Assembly (NCBI RefSeq): GCF_006440735.1
Contig: NZ_VFUA01000044.1
Location: 1-47,230 of the forward strand
DNA: 47,230 bases
Source of the DNA: Mesorhizobium sp. B2-7-1
GTDB lineage: Bacteria > Pseudomonadota > Alphaproteobacteria > Rhizobiales > Rhizobiaceae
Direction: 5' to 3'
Both the position numbers and the translations under genes were made by a program. The notes beneath the pieces were generated by a model, which did not search any database, had not been told where the DNA came from, and saw only the letters and a program-made list of their open reading frames with translations. Shown here piece by piece: positions 23,726 to 32,585 of this stretch. Positions within the stretch are counted from its first letter, which is position 1; every line of letters begins with the position of its first letter.

Positions 23726-23831
23726 AAAAGCATGTCTCCAGAAAGTGGGAACCGGTTTCGGGATAAAGACATGCGTAAAATCGAAAACCTAAAGCGCATG
23801 GAGCGAATCTGAAAGATCGCGACGCGCTTTA
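23726..23831. repeat. Interspersed repeat B (GCATGTC...GACATGC)
   Basis: Inverted arms GCATGTC (23730-23736) and GACATGC (23768-23774) enclose the conserved core CAGAAAGTGGGAACCGGTTT, followed by AAAACCTAAAGCGCATGGAG and a second conserved tail. I recognise this from intergenic regions of many Rhizobiales genomes. The open frame running through it is not a gene. Confidence 0.75.
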
Positions 23832-24029
23832 GCTGAGGACTTGAGGCGGCTTGACCGGCTGGACGCGCTTGGAATCCTGCTCGCCGGCAAGGCTCTCCGC
23901 CTCGACCGCCGTCATTTCAAGAAGGTAGACAAGCATTTGGTAGCGCGTGCGCGAGAGCATTTTTGCCAGCTTGCGCGTAATTTCCGCGACATATCTCAAC
24001 GTTCGTAAATCGCTGGGCGCTCCATCCAT
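23829..24029 (-). CDS. Small conserved rhizobial protein (66 aa)
   Basis: MDGAPSDLRTLRYVAEITRK starts a mainly helical protein with LAKMLSRTRYQMLVYLLEMT and AVEAESLA. The central part is a pattern I recognise in short hypothetical proteins across Rhizobiales. There is no export signal. A GAGCTC-rich region precedes the start, without a strong ribosome site. Function unknown. Confidence 0.6.
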   Translation of the reverse strand: MDGAPSDLRTLRYVAEITRKLAKMLSRTRYQMLVYLLEMTAVEAESLAGEQDSKRVQPVKPPQVLS

Positions 24030-24155
24030 CGCGAGCTCCTGACAGGCCAGCTATTTGGGCCAAGTTACGTGAATCAGATTATCGTTGGCGCCCACTCACG
24101 ACTCACGGCGCATCCGCAGGTTTGCAGGTTTACGACAAAACTGGAATCGATTTTT

Positions 24156-24174
24156 GCCAAGCATCATGCTTGGC
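24156..24174. promoter_or_regulatory. 19-bp palindrome in the 24030-24327 gap
   Basis: GCCAAGCAT-C-ATGCTTGGC is a near-perfect palindrome with a single central base. The rest of this 298-base gap has only weak open frames and several T-runs (for example CCTTTTTTGG at 24193-24202); nothing else is supported. Confidence 0.4.
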
Positions 24175-24327
24175 CTGAAAGATTTTGCCGTCCTTTTTTG
24201 GTGGTATCGTCACTTGTCACGCCAATAATGAACCGAAACCGAACTTGCGGTTGTCTTGCCGCGCCCGGTTGGTCTTCCGATAGGGAATGTTGATCGCAAC
24301 AGGTGGGCGACGGGCGGTCAGAACCGT

Positions 24328-25047
24328 TCAGCCTTTATAGGCGGAACAGAAGGCCGGCGGGTTGTCCTTGCCGATCATGGCGCAGCCGCGCTTGATCTCG
24401 TCGATCATCATGCTGCAGGCATTCTGCCCGTTGCAGGGCGGATTGGTCGCCGGCGACACCTGGATGCACTGCGAGACATACTGATCCGACTTCGCTTTGC
24501 CGGCGGATTGCACGCATGGCCTCGCGTCGTTCCGGCTTGCCTGGGCAGGGGCAGGTTTCGCAGGCTCGGCCTTGGCCGTCGCGGGAGCGTTCTTCGCGGG
24601 CGGCGCGGCGCTGCCGCTTTGCGGCACGCAGGAGAGGTCGCCTTCGGGGCATTGCAATTGGTGCTGCAACTGCGCCAGCCGCGCCTTGGTCAACTCCGCC
24701 TTGCAGGTCTCGACGAGGGTCGAATACACCGAGCCGTCGGCATAGGGCTTGGTGCGGAAGGCGCATTCCTTGTCGCGGAACGGGATCCAGGCGCGCTGCG
24801 CGTCGCGCAGGCGCTTGACGTCGGCAGGGGCGAGACGTCCCGCCAACGCCTTGTAGACTGCGTTGAGCCCGGCGTCGGCCGAAGCGGCATTCGCGGTCGT
24901 GCAGGTAGCAAGGTCCGCCTGCGTCTTCGCTGCAGCGCAGTCGATGGCTGCCGCGCGGGCCGAAGGCATAGTGAGAAACAGGCCGGCAACGCCCGCGACA
25001 ATCGCGATCACCAGTGAAGCCGAAAGGAGCGTGGTCTTGTCTGACAT
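24328..25047 (-). CDS. Secreted LprI/DUF1311 domain protein
   Basis: A 239-residue exported protein: signal peptide about 1-34 (LSASLVIAIVAGVAGLFLTM...ARA), then a LprI-like domain with the paired cysteines and helices DCAAAKTQADLATC, ADAGLNAVYKALAGRL, DVKRLRDAQRAWIPFRDKEC and the closing LVETCKAELTKARLAQLQ. A Pro/Ala-rich linker (about 148-170) leads to a Cys-rich C-terminal segment (PCVQSAGKAKSDQYVSQC ... ACSMMIDEIKRGC). DUF1311/LprI proteins include lysozyme inhibitors, so a periplasmic protective role is possible. The start at 25047 follows AGAGGA. Confidence 0.85.
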   Translation of the reverse strand: MSDKTTLLSASLVIAIVAGVAGLFLTMPSARAAAIDCAAAKTQADLATCTTANAASADAGLNAVYKALAGRLAPADVKRLRDAQRAWIPFRDKECAFRTKPYADGSVYSTLVETCKAELTKARLAQLQHQLQCPEGDLSCVPQSGSAAPPAKNAPATAKAEPAKPAPAQASRNDARPCVQSAGKAKSDQYVSQCIQVSPATNPPCNGQNACSMMIDEIKRGCAMIGKDNPPAFCSAYKG

Positions 25048-25268
25048 CTGATCTGTCCTCTGCATGAATCGAACCGTCGCTCGTGCCAGCATAGGTTGAG
25101 ACGACAGCTGCGATCAACGCCAATCCAACGACGTGGCAAGTAAAGTGTGACCGGCACGGGTTGGCCGCGGGAGGGGCGCCCGGTCTCGGGACAATGCTCT
25201 GCAATCGCTGCGGAGGGGTGGAAGGGCAGGGTGCTGTCCTGCCGCCACTGGTCGTTCGTAGGCGACGC

Positions 25269-25505
25269 CTAAAACGCCTTCCCGGAATCGATCTGGATCA
25301 ACAGGTGCTCCGACTCCCACGTCTCTGGCCGGCTCGCAATCTTGCCCGCTTGGGGAGAGGTCGGTTGGGCCTGCGGCCCGCTCGCGGGTTCAGTGGCGAG
25401 AGCAACCGCGGCGGGATCGCCTTCGAACAGGACCAACTGCGTCGCCAGTGCTGCTGTCGTGGCGACCTGGAAGAAGATGAAGGCAAGGGCGAGATAGCGG
25501 ATCAC
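25269..25505 (-). CDS. Small exported or membrane protein (78 aa)
   Basis: GTG start preceded by TGGAGG. The N-terminus IRYLALAFIFFQVATTAALA is a signal peptide or anchor; the remainder (LVLFEGDPAAVALATEPASG and a QAQPTSPQAGK stretch) is Pro/Ala-rich and ends ESEHLLIQIDSGKAF. No family recognised. Confidence 0.55.
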   Translation of the reverse strand: MIRYLALAFIFFQVATTAALATQLVLFEGDPAAVALATEPASGPQAQPTSPQAGKIASRPETWESEHLLIQIDSGKAF

Positions 25506-25643
25506 GGGCCTCCAAACGCTTCGGTTGGCAACTGGTTCCAGTCCGCCGCGTTTTTTTGCTGAGCGGCCGGAGACAGCGCGCGGCGGGCCTCATCCAGGCC
25601 CTGGCTCTTGCGAACCGCCGATCTCCTGTGCAAAAGCCCGCTT

Positions 25644-27521
25644 ATGCTTATCATCAACGACCTTACGCTGCGCATGGCGGGGCGGCTGCTTCTCGATCAT
25701 GCCTCATTGACCCTGCCGGCTGGCACCAAGGCCGGCCTTGTCGGCCGCAACGGCACCGGCAAGACGACGCTGTTCAAGGCGATCACCGGCGATTTCCCTT
25801 CGGAGACCGGCTCGATCAGCCTGCCGAAGAGCACGCGCATCGGCCAAGTGGCGCAGGAAGCGCCAGGCACCGAGGAGCCGCTGATCGACATCGTGCTGAA
25901 AGCCGATGTCGAGCGCCAGGCTTTGCTCGAAGAGGAAAAGACAGCGACCGATCCGCACCGCATCGCCGAGATCCACACGCGGCTGGCCGATATCGACGCG
26001 CATTCGGCCGAATCCCGCGCCGCCACAATCCTTGCCGGCCTTGGCTTCGACGATGCCGCGCAGAAGCGGCCGGCCTCGTCTTTCTCCGGCGGCTGGCGCA
26101 TGCGCGTGGCGCTTGCCGCTGTGCTTTTCTCCGAACCCGACCTTCTGCTGCTCGACGAACCGACCAACTATCTCGATCTCGAAGGCACGCTCTGGCTGGA
26201 GAATTATGTCTCCAAATATCCGCACACGGTGCTGCTCATCTCGCACGACCGCGACCTGCTCAACCGCGCCGTCAATTCGATCGTCCATCTCGACCAGAGG
26301 AAGCTGACCTTCTGGCGCGGCGGCTACGACCAGTTCGAACGCCAGCTGACAGAGCAGCGCGAATTGCAGGAGAAGGGCCGTGTCAAGCAAGAAGCCGCGC
26401 GCAAGCACATGGAATCGTTCGTCGAGCGCTTCCGCGCCAAGGCCTCGAAGGCGAGGCAAGCGCAGTCGCGCATCAAGGCGTTGGAGAAAATGAAGCCGAT
26501 TGCGGCGATCGTGAACGACACGGTGCGGCCATTCTCGTTCCCCGAGCCGGTGAAGACGGTGGCCTCGCCGATCGTGGCGCTCAACGGCGTCAATGTCGGC
26601 TACACCGAGGGCAGCCCGATCCTGAAGAAGATGACGCTGCGCATCGATGCCGACGACCGCATCGCGCTGCTCGGCGCCAACGGCAACGGCAAGTCGACCT
26701 TCGCCAAATTGCTCGCTGGCCGGCTGAAGGCCGAGACCGGCTCGATGACGGTCGCGCCGGGCCTGAAGGTGGCGATCTTCGCGCAGCACCAGCTCGACGA
26801 TCTGCGTCCCGACGAAAGCGCCTACGAGCATGTGCGCCGGCTGATGCCGGACGCGCCGGAAGCCAAGGTGCGCGCCCGCGTCGCCCAGTTCGGCCTCTCG
26901 ACCGAGAAGATGAACACCGCGGCGAAGGACCTGTCCGGTGGCGAGAAGGCGCGTCTGTTGATGGGCCTGTCGGCCTTCGAGGGTCCGAACCTCTTCATCC
27001 TTGACGAGCCGACCAACCATCTCGACATCGACAGCCGTGAATCGCTGATCCATGCGCTCAACGATTTTCCCGGCGCGGTGATCCTGATCTCGCACGACCG
27101 GCACCTGCTCGAAGCCACCGCCGACCGGCTCTGGCTGGTCAAGGACGGCGCGGTCAATCCCTATGACGGCGACCTGGAGGATTACAAGACGCTGGTCACC
27201 GGCGTGTCGTCCAATCGCCGCGAGCAAAAGGAGGCGGACAAGGCGTCCAAGGCCGACCGCCGCCGCGAAGCCGCCCAGCGCCGCGCCGCGCTCGAGCCTT
27301 TGGCCAAGGAGATCCGCGCCACCGAGGCGCTGATGGACCGCATCCGCAAGCGTATCGACCTGATCGAGGACGAGCTCGCCAATCCGGCCGTCTACGAAAA
27401 GGACCCCTCGACCGCGACGCGACTGGCCAAGGAACGTTCGCAGCTGGCGCAGACGCTGGCGCAGAATGAGGACAAGTGGCTGACGATGTCGGCGGAATAT
27501 GAGGAAGGGATCGCGGAGTAA
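25644..27521 (+). CDS. ABC-F family ATPase (Uup/YheS type)
   Basis: A 625-residue soluble protein with two ABC domains and no membrane part. Domain 1: Walker A GRNGTGKTT (about 32-40), signature SFSGGWRMR, Walker B LLLLDEPTNYLD. Then a linker rich in Lys/Arg/Gln (EKGRVKQEAARKHMESFVER), the ABC-F interdomain arm. Domain 2: GANGNGKST, LSGGEKARL, LFILDEPTNHLD. The C-terminus is a coiled coil (about 530-625). ABC-F proteins act on the ribosome or in DNA-related functions. The start at 25644 gives MLIINDLTLRMAGRLLLDHA, the usual family start. Confidence 0.92.
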   Translation: MLIINDLTLRMAGRLLLDHASLTLPAGTKAGLVGRNGTGKTTLFKAITGDFPSETGSISLPKSTRIGQVAQEAPGTEEPLIDIVLKADVERQALLEEEKTATDPHRIAEIHTRLADIDAHSAESRAATILAGLGFDDAAQKRPASSFSGGWRMRVALAAVLFSEPDLLLLDEPTNYLDLEGTLWLENYVSKYPHTVLLISHDRDLLNRAVNSIVHLDQRKLTFWRGGYDQFERQLTEQRELQEKGRVKQEAARKHMESFVERFRAKASKARQAQSRIKALEKMKPIAAIVNDTVRPFSFPEPVKTVASPIVALNGVNVGYTEGSPILKKMTLRIDADDRIALLGANGNGKSTFAKLLAGRLKAETGSMTVAPGLKVAIFAQHQLDDLRPDESAYEHVRRLMPDAPEAKVRARVAQFGLSTEKMNTAAKDLSGGEKARLLMGLSAFEGPNLFILDEPTNHLDIDSRESLIHALNDFPGAVILISHDRHLLEATADRLWLVKDGAVNPYDGDLEDYKTLVTGVSSNRREQKEADKASKADRRREAAQRRAALEPLAKEIRATEALMDRIRKRIDLIEDELANPAVYEKDPSTATRLAKERSQLAQTLAQNEDKWLTMSAEYEEGIAE

Positions 27522-27561
27522 ACATCATGCTCTTCCCGGCGGGGGAGGGCACGCGGCCGCT

Positions 27562-28350
27562 TCAGTCGTTCAGCAGGTTTTCGCGCAGCGTCGTGCCCGG
27601 ATACTCCGTTCGATAGCGTCCACGCCTTTGCAGTTCGGGAACGACGAGGTCGACGAATTCCTCGAAGCAGCCAGGCGTGTAGGTGGCGATCGCCATGAAG
27701 CCGTCGGCGCCGCCATCGTCCATGAACTCCTCCAGCCTGTCGGCAATGTCGACAGGCGTGCCGACCAGCACGGGCATTCCCATGCCCTGCGCGTAGATGA
27801 TGGCGGCGTCGCGGATCGTTACCGGGGCGCCGTCGCGTGCGTAGAGGATCGAGTCGATATTGAAGATCGTCGACATGACCACCGAAGCGCCCTTCAGGTT
27901 GATCAGGATCTCCAGGACGATGCCGAAGACCATCGTCAGCGTCACGATGGATGTCGCGACCCCTGACTGCTTGAAGCGGTTCTTGGTGAACTCGGAGATC
28001 GTGTAGCCGTTCGGCATCTGCCGGCGCAGGACGCGCGTGAACGGGATCAGCATCATCACCGCCAGCCCATTCGGCGCCACGAACCAGAACAGGCCCGACA
28101 GGCCCCATTCGAAGGTCATGGCTGAGGTCATCATCACCGCCATCGACCAGGTCCAGACGGAGATTACCGAGCCGACGCCGAAGCCAAACCCGATCTTGCG
28201 GTCGGAGATGATGAAGTCGTGGGTGTTGCGCACCAGCAGCCGGCGAATGACGATCGCCGCCACGAGGGTGGCCAACCCGAGCCCCACGAGAAGCGAATAG
28301 CCCAGAGCCGGGGTAAGTCCCGGTGTCAATTGGAGAGTTGTCTTGTCCAT
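27562..28350 (-). pseudogene. Chimeric gene: sodium:solute symporter N-terminus fused to luciferase-like monooxygenase C-terminus
   Basis: A single 262-codon frame joins two unrelated families. Residues 1-165 are the start of a sodium:solute symporter (SSS/DUR3-like): helices around 18-36, 54-77, 84-103 and 132-152, with FIISDRKIGFGFGVGSVISV and RRQMPNGYTISEFTKNRF. From about residue 168 the sequence is the C-terminal end of an NtaA/SnaA/DszA-type flavin monooxygenase: IYAQGMGMPVLVGTPVDIAD, RLEEFMDDGGADGF, FEEFVDLVVPELQRRGRYRT and PGTTLRENL. Each parent is normally over 430 residues. The symporter lacks most helices and the oxygenase its active site, so neither function should survive. It looks like a deletion between two genes on the same strand. 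Confidence 0.85.
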
Positions 28351-28555
28351 GTCAAAATGTCCCGCTCGTTAGCTGGCTGCAAAACGTTCGTCCCCACTGG
28401 GCCAGCGTCGGGCGGAACTTAAACACCGGGTGTGCGGCCGCCGAGAAAGAATTTTATAAGTTGATAGATTTAGTAGATAAAGAGGCTCGCGCAGGGGAGC
28501 CTTGACCGTCTATCTGGCCCTACACCTCTCCCGCAAAACCCGCTAAACACCCCGC

Positions 28556-30661
28556 ATGAACCAGCACGCCAAGCTCAGGATCGGCCATTCCGCTTGTCCG
28601 CATGACTGTCCTTCCACCTGCGCGCTCGAGGTCGAGCTGCTCGACGATAACCGCATCGGCCGCGTCCATGGCGCCAAGTCGAACAGCTACACGTCCGGTG
28701 TCGTCTGCGCCAAGGTCGCGCGCTACGCCGACCGCGTCCACCATCCCGACCGGCTGCTGAAGCCTCTGGTGCGCGCCGGCGCCAAGGGCGAGGGGAGCTG
28801 GAAGGAAGCGAGCTGGGAAGCGGCGCTCGACCTCGTGGCGGAAAAGTTCATCGCCGCCGAGGAAAAATACGGCTCGGAGACAGTCTGGCCCTATTTCTAC
28901 GCCGGCACGATGGGGCTGGTGCAGCGCGACGGCATCGAGCGGCTGCGGCACGCCAAGAAATACTCCGGCTTCTTCGGCTCGATCTGCACCAATCTCGCCT
29001 GGACCGGCTGGATGATGGGGGCAGGCGCGCTGCGTGGCCCCGATCCGCGCGAGATGGCCAAGGCCGACTGCGTGGTGATCTGGGGCACCAATGCCGTGGT
29101 GACGCAGGTCAACGTCATGACCCATGCGACGAGGGCACGCAAGGAACGTGGCGCGAAGATCGTCGTCATCGACATCTACGACAACGCCACGATGAAACAG
29201 GCCGACCTTGGCCTTGTGCTGAAACCCGGCACCGACGGGGCGCTGGCCTGCGCGGTCATGCATGTGCTGTTCCGCGATGGGCTTGCCGACCGAGCCTATC
29301 TCGAGAAATACACCGACGACCCGCGCGGGTTGGAGGAGCATCTGCGCACCCGCACGCCCGAATGGGCGGCCGCCATCACGGGCTTGAGCATCGCCGAGAT
29401 CGAGGCATTCGCGCAACTCATCGGCACCACGAAGAAGACCTACTTCCGTCTTGGCTACGGCTTCGCGCGCCAGCGCAACGGTTCGGTCAATATGCATGCC
29501 GCCTCCTGCATCGCCGCCGTCACTGGCGCCTGGCAGTATGAGGGCGGCGGCGCCTTCCATTCCAATTCCGGCATCTTCAAGCTGAACCAGGACGTGCTCG
29601 AAGGCACCGCGATGCGCGACCCGAAGGTGCGCTATCTCGACCATTCGCGCATCGGCCCGGTGCTGACCGGTGCCGAGGATGCGCTCTATGGCGGCCCGCC
29701 GGTGACGGCGATGCTGATCCAGAACACCAATCCGGCCAATGTCGCGCCGGAGCAGCGGCTGGTGAGAAAGGGTTTTCTGCGCGAGGACCTGTTCACCTGC
29801 GTGCACGAGCAGTTCATGACCGATACGGCCAAGCTCGCCGATGTCGTGCTGCCGGCGACGATGTTTTTGGAGCACGACGACATGTACAAGGGCGGCGGCA
29901 ACCAGCACATCACGCTCGGCCCCAAGCTGATCGAGCCACCGGAAGGGCCGCGCACCAATCACTTCGTCAATGAGGAGCTCGGCAAGCGGCTCGGCGTCGG
30001 CGACCGGCCGGGCTTCGGCCTGACCGAGCGCGAGCATATCGACATCATCCTCGGCAAGCGCGGCCTTGGCAGCTTCGACAGTTTGAAGGAACAGAAGTGG
30101 GTCGACCTGCAGCCCGACTTCGACGACGCGCATTTCATCAACGGCTTCGGCCATGCCGACAAGAAATTCCACTTCCGGCCAAACTGGACAGGGCAGTCGG
30201 CGCCCAACCGGCCGCCGAAAAGCATGGGCCTGTTCGGCCCGGTCGAACGGCTGCCGGAATTCCCCGACCATGTCGAACTGATCGAGGTCGCGGATGAGGA
30301 GCATCCGTTCCGGCTGGCGACCTCGCCGGCGCGCAATTTCCTCAATTCCAGCTTTGCCGAGACGCCGGTGTCGAAGGCCAAGGAAGGCAGGCCGGATCTG
30401 CTCATCCACCGCGAAGATGCAGCAGTGCTCGGCATCGAGGATGGCGGCCGCGTCGAGGTCGGCAACCGGCGCGGCGATGTGGTGCTGCATGCCAGGTTCT
30501 TCGACGGCGTGAAGCGCGGCGTGGTGATCGCCGAAGGCATCTGGCCGAACAGCGCGCATGAACGCGGCGAGGGCATCAACGTGCTGACCGGCGCGGACGC
30601 CCCGGCGCCCTATGGCGGCGCCGCCGTCCACGACAACAAGGTGTGGCTCAAGGCGCTTTGA
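28556..30661 (+). CDS. Molybdopterin oxidoreductase with N-terminal 4Fe-4S motif
   Basis: A 701-residue enzyme of the DMSO reductase family. Near the N-terminus CPHDCPSTC and, about 35 residues on, GVVCAKV give the four cysteines of a [4Fe-4S] cluster. Molybdopterin-guanine dinucleotide segments follow: VVIWGTNAVVTQVNVM, GAKIVVIDIYDNATMKQADL, and the C-terminal domain with RLATSPARNFLNSSF and GRVEVGNRRGDVVLHARF. There is no Tat signal, so it is cytoplasmic; the acting oxidoreductase partner is not in the window. Substrate not readable from sequence. Needs the molybdenum cofactor pathway of which moaE at the left edge is part. Confidence 0.9.
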   Translation: MNQHAKLRIGHSACPHDCPSTCALEVELLDDNRIGRVHGAKSNSYTSGVVCAKVARYADRVHHPDRLLKPLVRAGAKGEGSWKEASWEAALDLVAEKFIAAEEKYGSETVWPYFYAGTMGLVQRDGIERLRHAKKYSGFFGSICTNLAWTGWMMGAGALRGPDPREMAKADCVVIWGTNAVVTQVNVMTHATRARKERGAKIVVIDIYDNATMKQADLGLVLKPGTDGALACAVMHVLFRDGLADRAYLEKYTDDPRGLEEHLRTRTPEWAAAITGLSIAEIEAFAQLIGTTKKTYFRLGYGFARQRNGSVNMHAASCIAAVTGAWQYEGGGAFHSNSGIFKLNQDVLEGTAMRDPKVRYLDHSRIGPVLTGAEDALYGGPPVTAMLIQNTNPANVAPEQRLVRKGFLREDLFTCVHEQFMTDTAKLADVVLPATMFLEHDDMYKGGGNQHITLGPKLIEPPEGPRTNHFVNEELGKRLGVGDRPGFGLTEREHIDIILGKRGLGSFDSLKEQKWVDLQPDFDDAHFINGFGHADKKFHFRPNWTGQSAPNRPPKSMGLFGPVERLPEFPDHVELIEVADEEHPFRLATSPARNFLNSSFAETPVSKAKEGRPDLLIHREDAAVLGIEDGGRVEVGNRRGDVVLHARFFDGVKRGVVIAEGIWPNSAHERGEGINVLTGADAPAPYGGAAVHDNKVWLKAL

Positions 30662-30682
30662 CCCACTTCGCGTTTTGGTGGC

Positions 30683-30901
30683 TCACCAAGTGGGATCTCG
30701 GCCTTCGAGATCATCGTCTGGGGCGACCTGCGATTGGCGACCAAGACTTGCGTAGGGGGCCACGTAAGCCATCTTGAGCGCGTCGCCCACCAAACCGGAT
30801 ATGGCGCTGAGCGATGCGCCGATTGCAAGCCTCGGAAAGCGTCGCTGCGGCAGTTTAAGGCGTCGGACGATAATCGGGGCTGTGGTGAGGATGTCGGCCA
30901 T
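30683..30901 (-). CDS. Small hypothetical protein (72 aa)
   Basis: An AGGAGGA ribosome site 6 bases before the ATG at 30901 makes this a strong small gene. The product has RRLKLPQRRFPRLAIGASLS (basic) followed by a weakly hydrophobic ISGLVGDALKMAYVAPYASL and an acidic tail. It is divergent from the winged-helix/TPR regulator gene, with the tandem repeats at 30966-31020 between them. No family recognised. Confidence 0.65.
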   Translation of the reverse strand: MADILTTAPIIVRRLKLPQRRFPRLAIGASLSAISGLVGDALKMAYVAPYASLGRQSQVAPDDDLEGRDPTW

Positions 30902-30965
30902 GATGTCCTCCTGTACCGGCGACAATGACACCGCTTCCCACCCAGCTCCTTGGCTTGAACCTGAA

Positions 30966-31020
30966 GAGTCCTGAACGGCTCTGAAATTGCTTGAAGCGAA
31001 GACTCCCGAACGGTCCTGAA
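30966..31020. promoter_or_regulatory. Tandem 20-bp direct repeats upstream of a winged-helix regulator
   Basis: GAGTCCTGAACGGCTCTGAA (30966-30985) and GACTCCCGAACGGTCCTGAA (31001-31020) agree at 16 of 20 positions with a 35-base period. They lie between two divergent genes, one of which has an OmpR/PhoB-type DNA-binding domain, a class that binds direct repeats. Candidate autoregulatory sites. Confidence 0.55.
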
Positions 31021-31074
31021 GTTCGCCTTCAAGGTCATCTTGGATTATCCTGCCGCGAGGGTGGTTCTTGGCCA

Positions 31075-32562
31075 ATGGACTTGGAGTTTGGGAACTATCG
31101 TTTGAGGCGAGCCGAACGGCAGTTGCTGGGCCCGAAAGGGCCGGTGGAGCTTTCGGCGCGTTCTTTCGACATCCTCGCCATGTTGCTCGACAGGCCCGAT
31201 GAGGTGATCGGCAAGGCCGAACTTTTCGATGCGGTATGGCCCGGCGTGGTGGTGGAGGACAATACGCTGCAGGTCCACATTTCGGCGCTGCGAAAATTGC
31301 TGTTCGCCGAGCTGATCGCAACCGTGCATGGTCGCGGTTATAAATATGCAGGCCCCAGGCCCTTCGCGGTTACGGCAGATGCTACGGCGTCGTCCAGGCC
31401 GTCCATCGCCATACTTCCCTTCGACAACATGAGCGGTGACTCGGAGCAAGACTATTTCAGCGACGGGATCACCGAAGACATCATCGCTGAGCTCGGTAAA
31501 TATAAGGAGTTTCTGGTCATTGCGCGGAACTCCTCTTTCCAGTTTCGCGGCAAGGCGCACGACCCGGCGGAGGTGGCGGGCAAGCTTGGGGTCCAATACG
31601 TCGTCGAAGGCAGCGTGCGGAAGATCGGCAACAGGGTGCGGATCGCCGTACAGCTAACCGATGCGTCGTCGATGGCTCATCTCTGGGGCGAGCACTACGA
31701 CCGGGAACTCTATGACATTTTCGCCATCCAGGACGAAATCACCCGCATGATTGCAGCGCGTCTGGCCCGGCAGGCCAGAACCGCGATCGCGTCGCGCGCC
31801 AGGGCCCGGCCGACCAACAACATGTCGGCCTATGAGTCTTACCTGCGAGCGCTGCAACTGGCAGCCGTCTATGACACGGTGCTCGAAGCGGAGCCATTTC
31901 TGCGCCAGGCGGTAAAGCTCGATCCGCAGTTCGCTGCCGCCCACGCCATGCTGAGCTTTGTGGAGTCCATCAAGTACTATTGGGACTACAACAATCCCGG
32001 TCATTTGCATTCCGGACTGGAGATCGCAAGAACAGCATTGGGCCTTGATCCCGACGAAGCCTATGGGCATCTCGCCACCGGCTTCGCTCACTTGTACCTA
32101 CGCCAATTCAAGCAAGCTGAAGTGAGCCTTGACCGGGCCGTCGCGCTCAATCCGAACGATCCGTTCATTCTCAGCATCCGTGCTATTTTCCTCAATCACA
32201 CGGACAGGCCGGAGCAAGGGCTTGCTGAAATAACCGAAGCCCAGCGCCGCGACCCATACGCCGTGGGATGGTACGGCGACTTCCGCGGCGTCCTGCTGAC
32301 GACGGCTGGGCGATATCGCGAGGCGGCTACCTGCTACGCGAAAATGGCGACTGTGACACCGTGGTCGCTCATTCGTCTTATCATCTGCCATTCCGAACTC
32401 GGTGAAATCAGGCAAGCGCAGGACGTGCTGGCAAGGGTGAAGGCACATTACCGCGGACTAAGCCTCGACCAGATCATCGATACTGAAGTGGATTTCTATC
32501 AGGACGCCGCCGTATGCAGCCGCTATCGCGCGATCCTCGATCGTGTCGACAAGGCGCAATAG
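31075..32562 (+). CDS. Winged-helix regulator with TolB-like and TPR domains (CadC-like)
   Basis: A 495-residue protein. Residues 1-100 are an OmpR/PhoB-type winged helix: FGNYRLRRAERQLLGPKG, LSARSFDILAMLLDRPDEVI, VVEDNTLQVHISALRKLL, ATVHGRGYKYAG. Residues about 110-235 are a TolB-N/FlgO-like domain (IAILPFDNMSGDSEQDYFSD, GITEDIIAELGKY, YVVEGSVRKIGNRVRIAVQL, LWGEHYDRELYDIFAIQDEI). Residues 260-480 are TPR-like helical repeats (AEPFLRQAVKLDPQFAAAHA, AEVSLDRAVALNPNDPFILS). There is no membrane helix. Such proteins are one-component regulators of unknown input. The start at 31075 is preceded by GAGGGTGG. Confidence 0.9.
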   Translation: MDLEFGNYRLRRAERQLLGPKGPVELSARSFDILAMLLDRPDEVIGKAELFDAVWPGVVVEDNTLQVHISALRKLLFAELIATVHGRGYKYAGPRPFAVTADATASSRPSIAILPFDNMSGDSEQDYFSDGITEDIIAELGKYKEFLVIARNSSFQFRGKAHDPAEVAGKLGVQYVVEGSVRKIGNRVRIAVQLTDASSMAHLWGEHYDRELYDIFAIQDEITRMIAARLARQARTAIASRARARPTNNMSAYESYLRALQLAAVYDTVLEAEPFLRQAVKLDPQFAAAHAMLSFVESIKYYWDYNNPGHLHSGLEIARTALGLDPDEAYGHLATGFAHLYLRQFKQAEVSLDRAVALNPNDPFILSIRAIFLNHTDRPEQGLAEITEAQRRDPYAVGWYGDFRGVLLTTAGRYREAATCYAKMATVTPWSLIRLIICHSELGEIRQAQDVLARVKAHYRGLSLDQIIDTEVDFYQDAAVCSRYRAILDRVDKAQ

Positions 32563-32585
32563 ACCCGTTGCGGTTCATAACCTTG

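Noticed and set aside
23604..23812. 80-codon frame starting MAFHGNGDTPYLFVF
   Set aside because: It runs through two interspersed repeats and has no protein-like conservation.
24069..24293. 74-codon plus-strand frame
   Set aside because: No ribosome site, mixed composition and no recognisable pattern; lies in a gap with palindromes.
28520..30631. Very long open frame on the minus strand opposite the molybdopterin oxidoreductase
   Set aside because: It mirrors a gene with complete family motifs; its own translation is His/Arg/Ala/Gly-rich without domains, the usual shadow in high-GC coding DNA.
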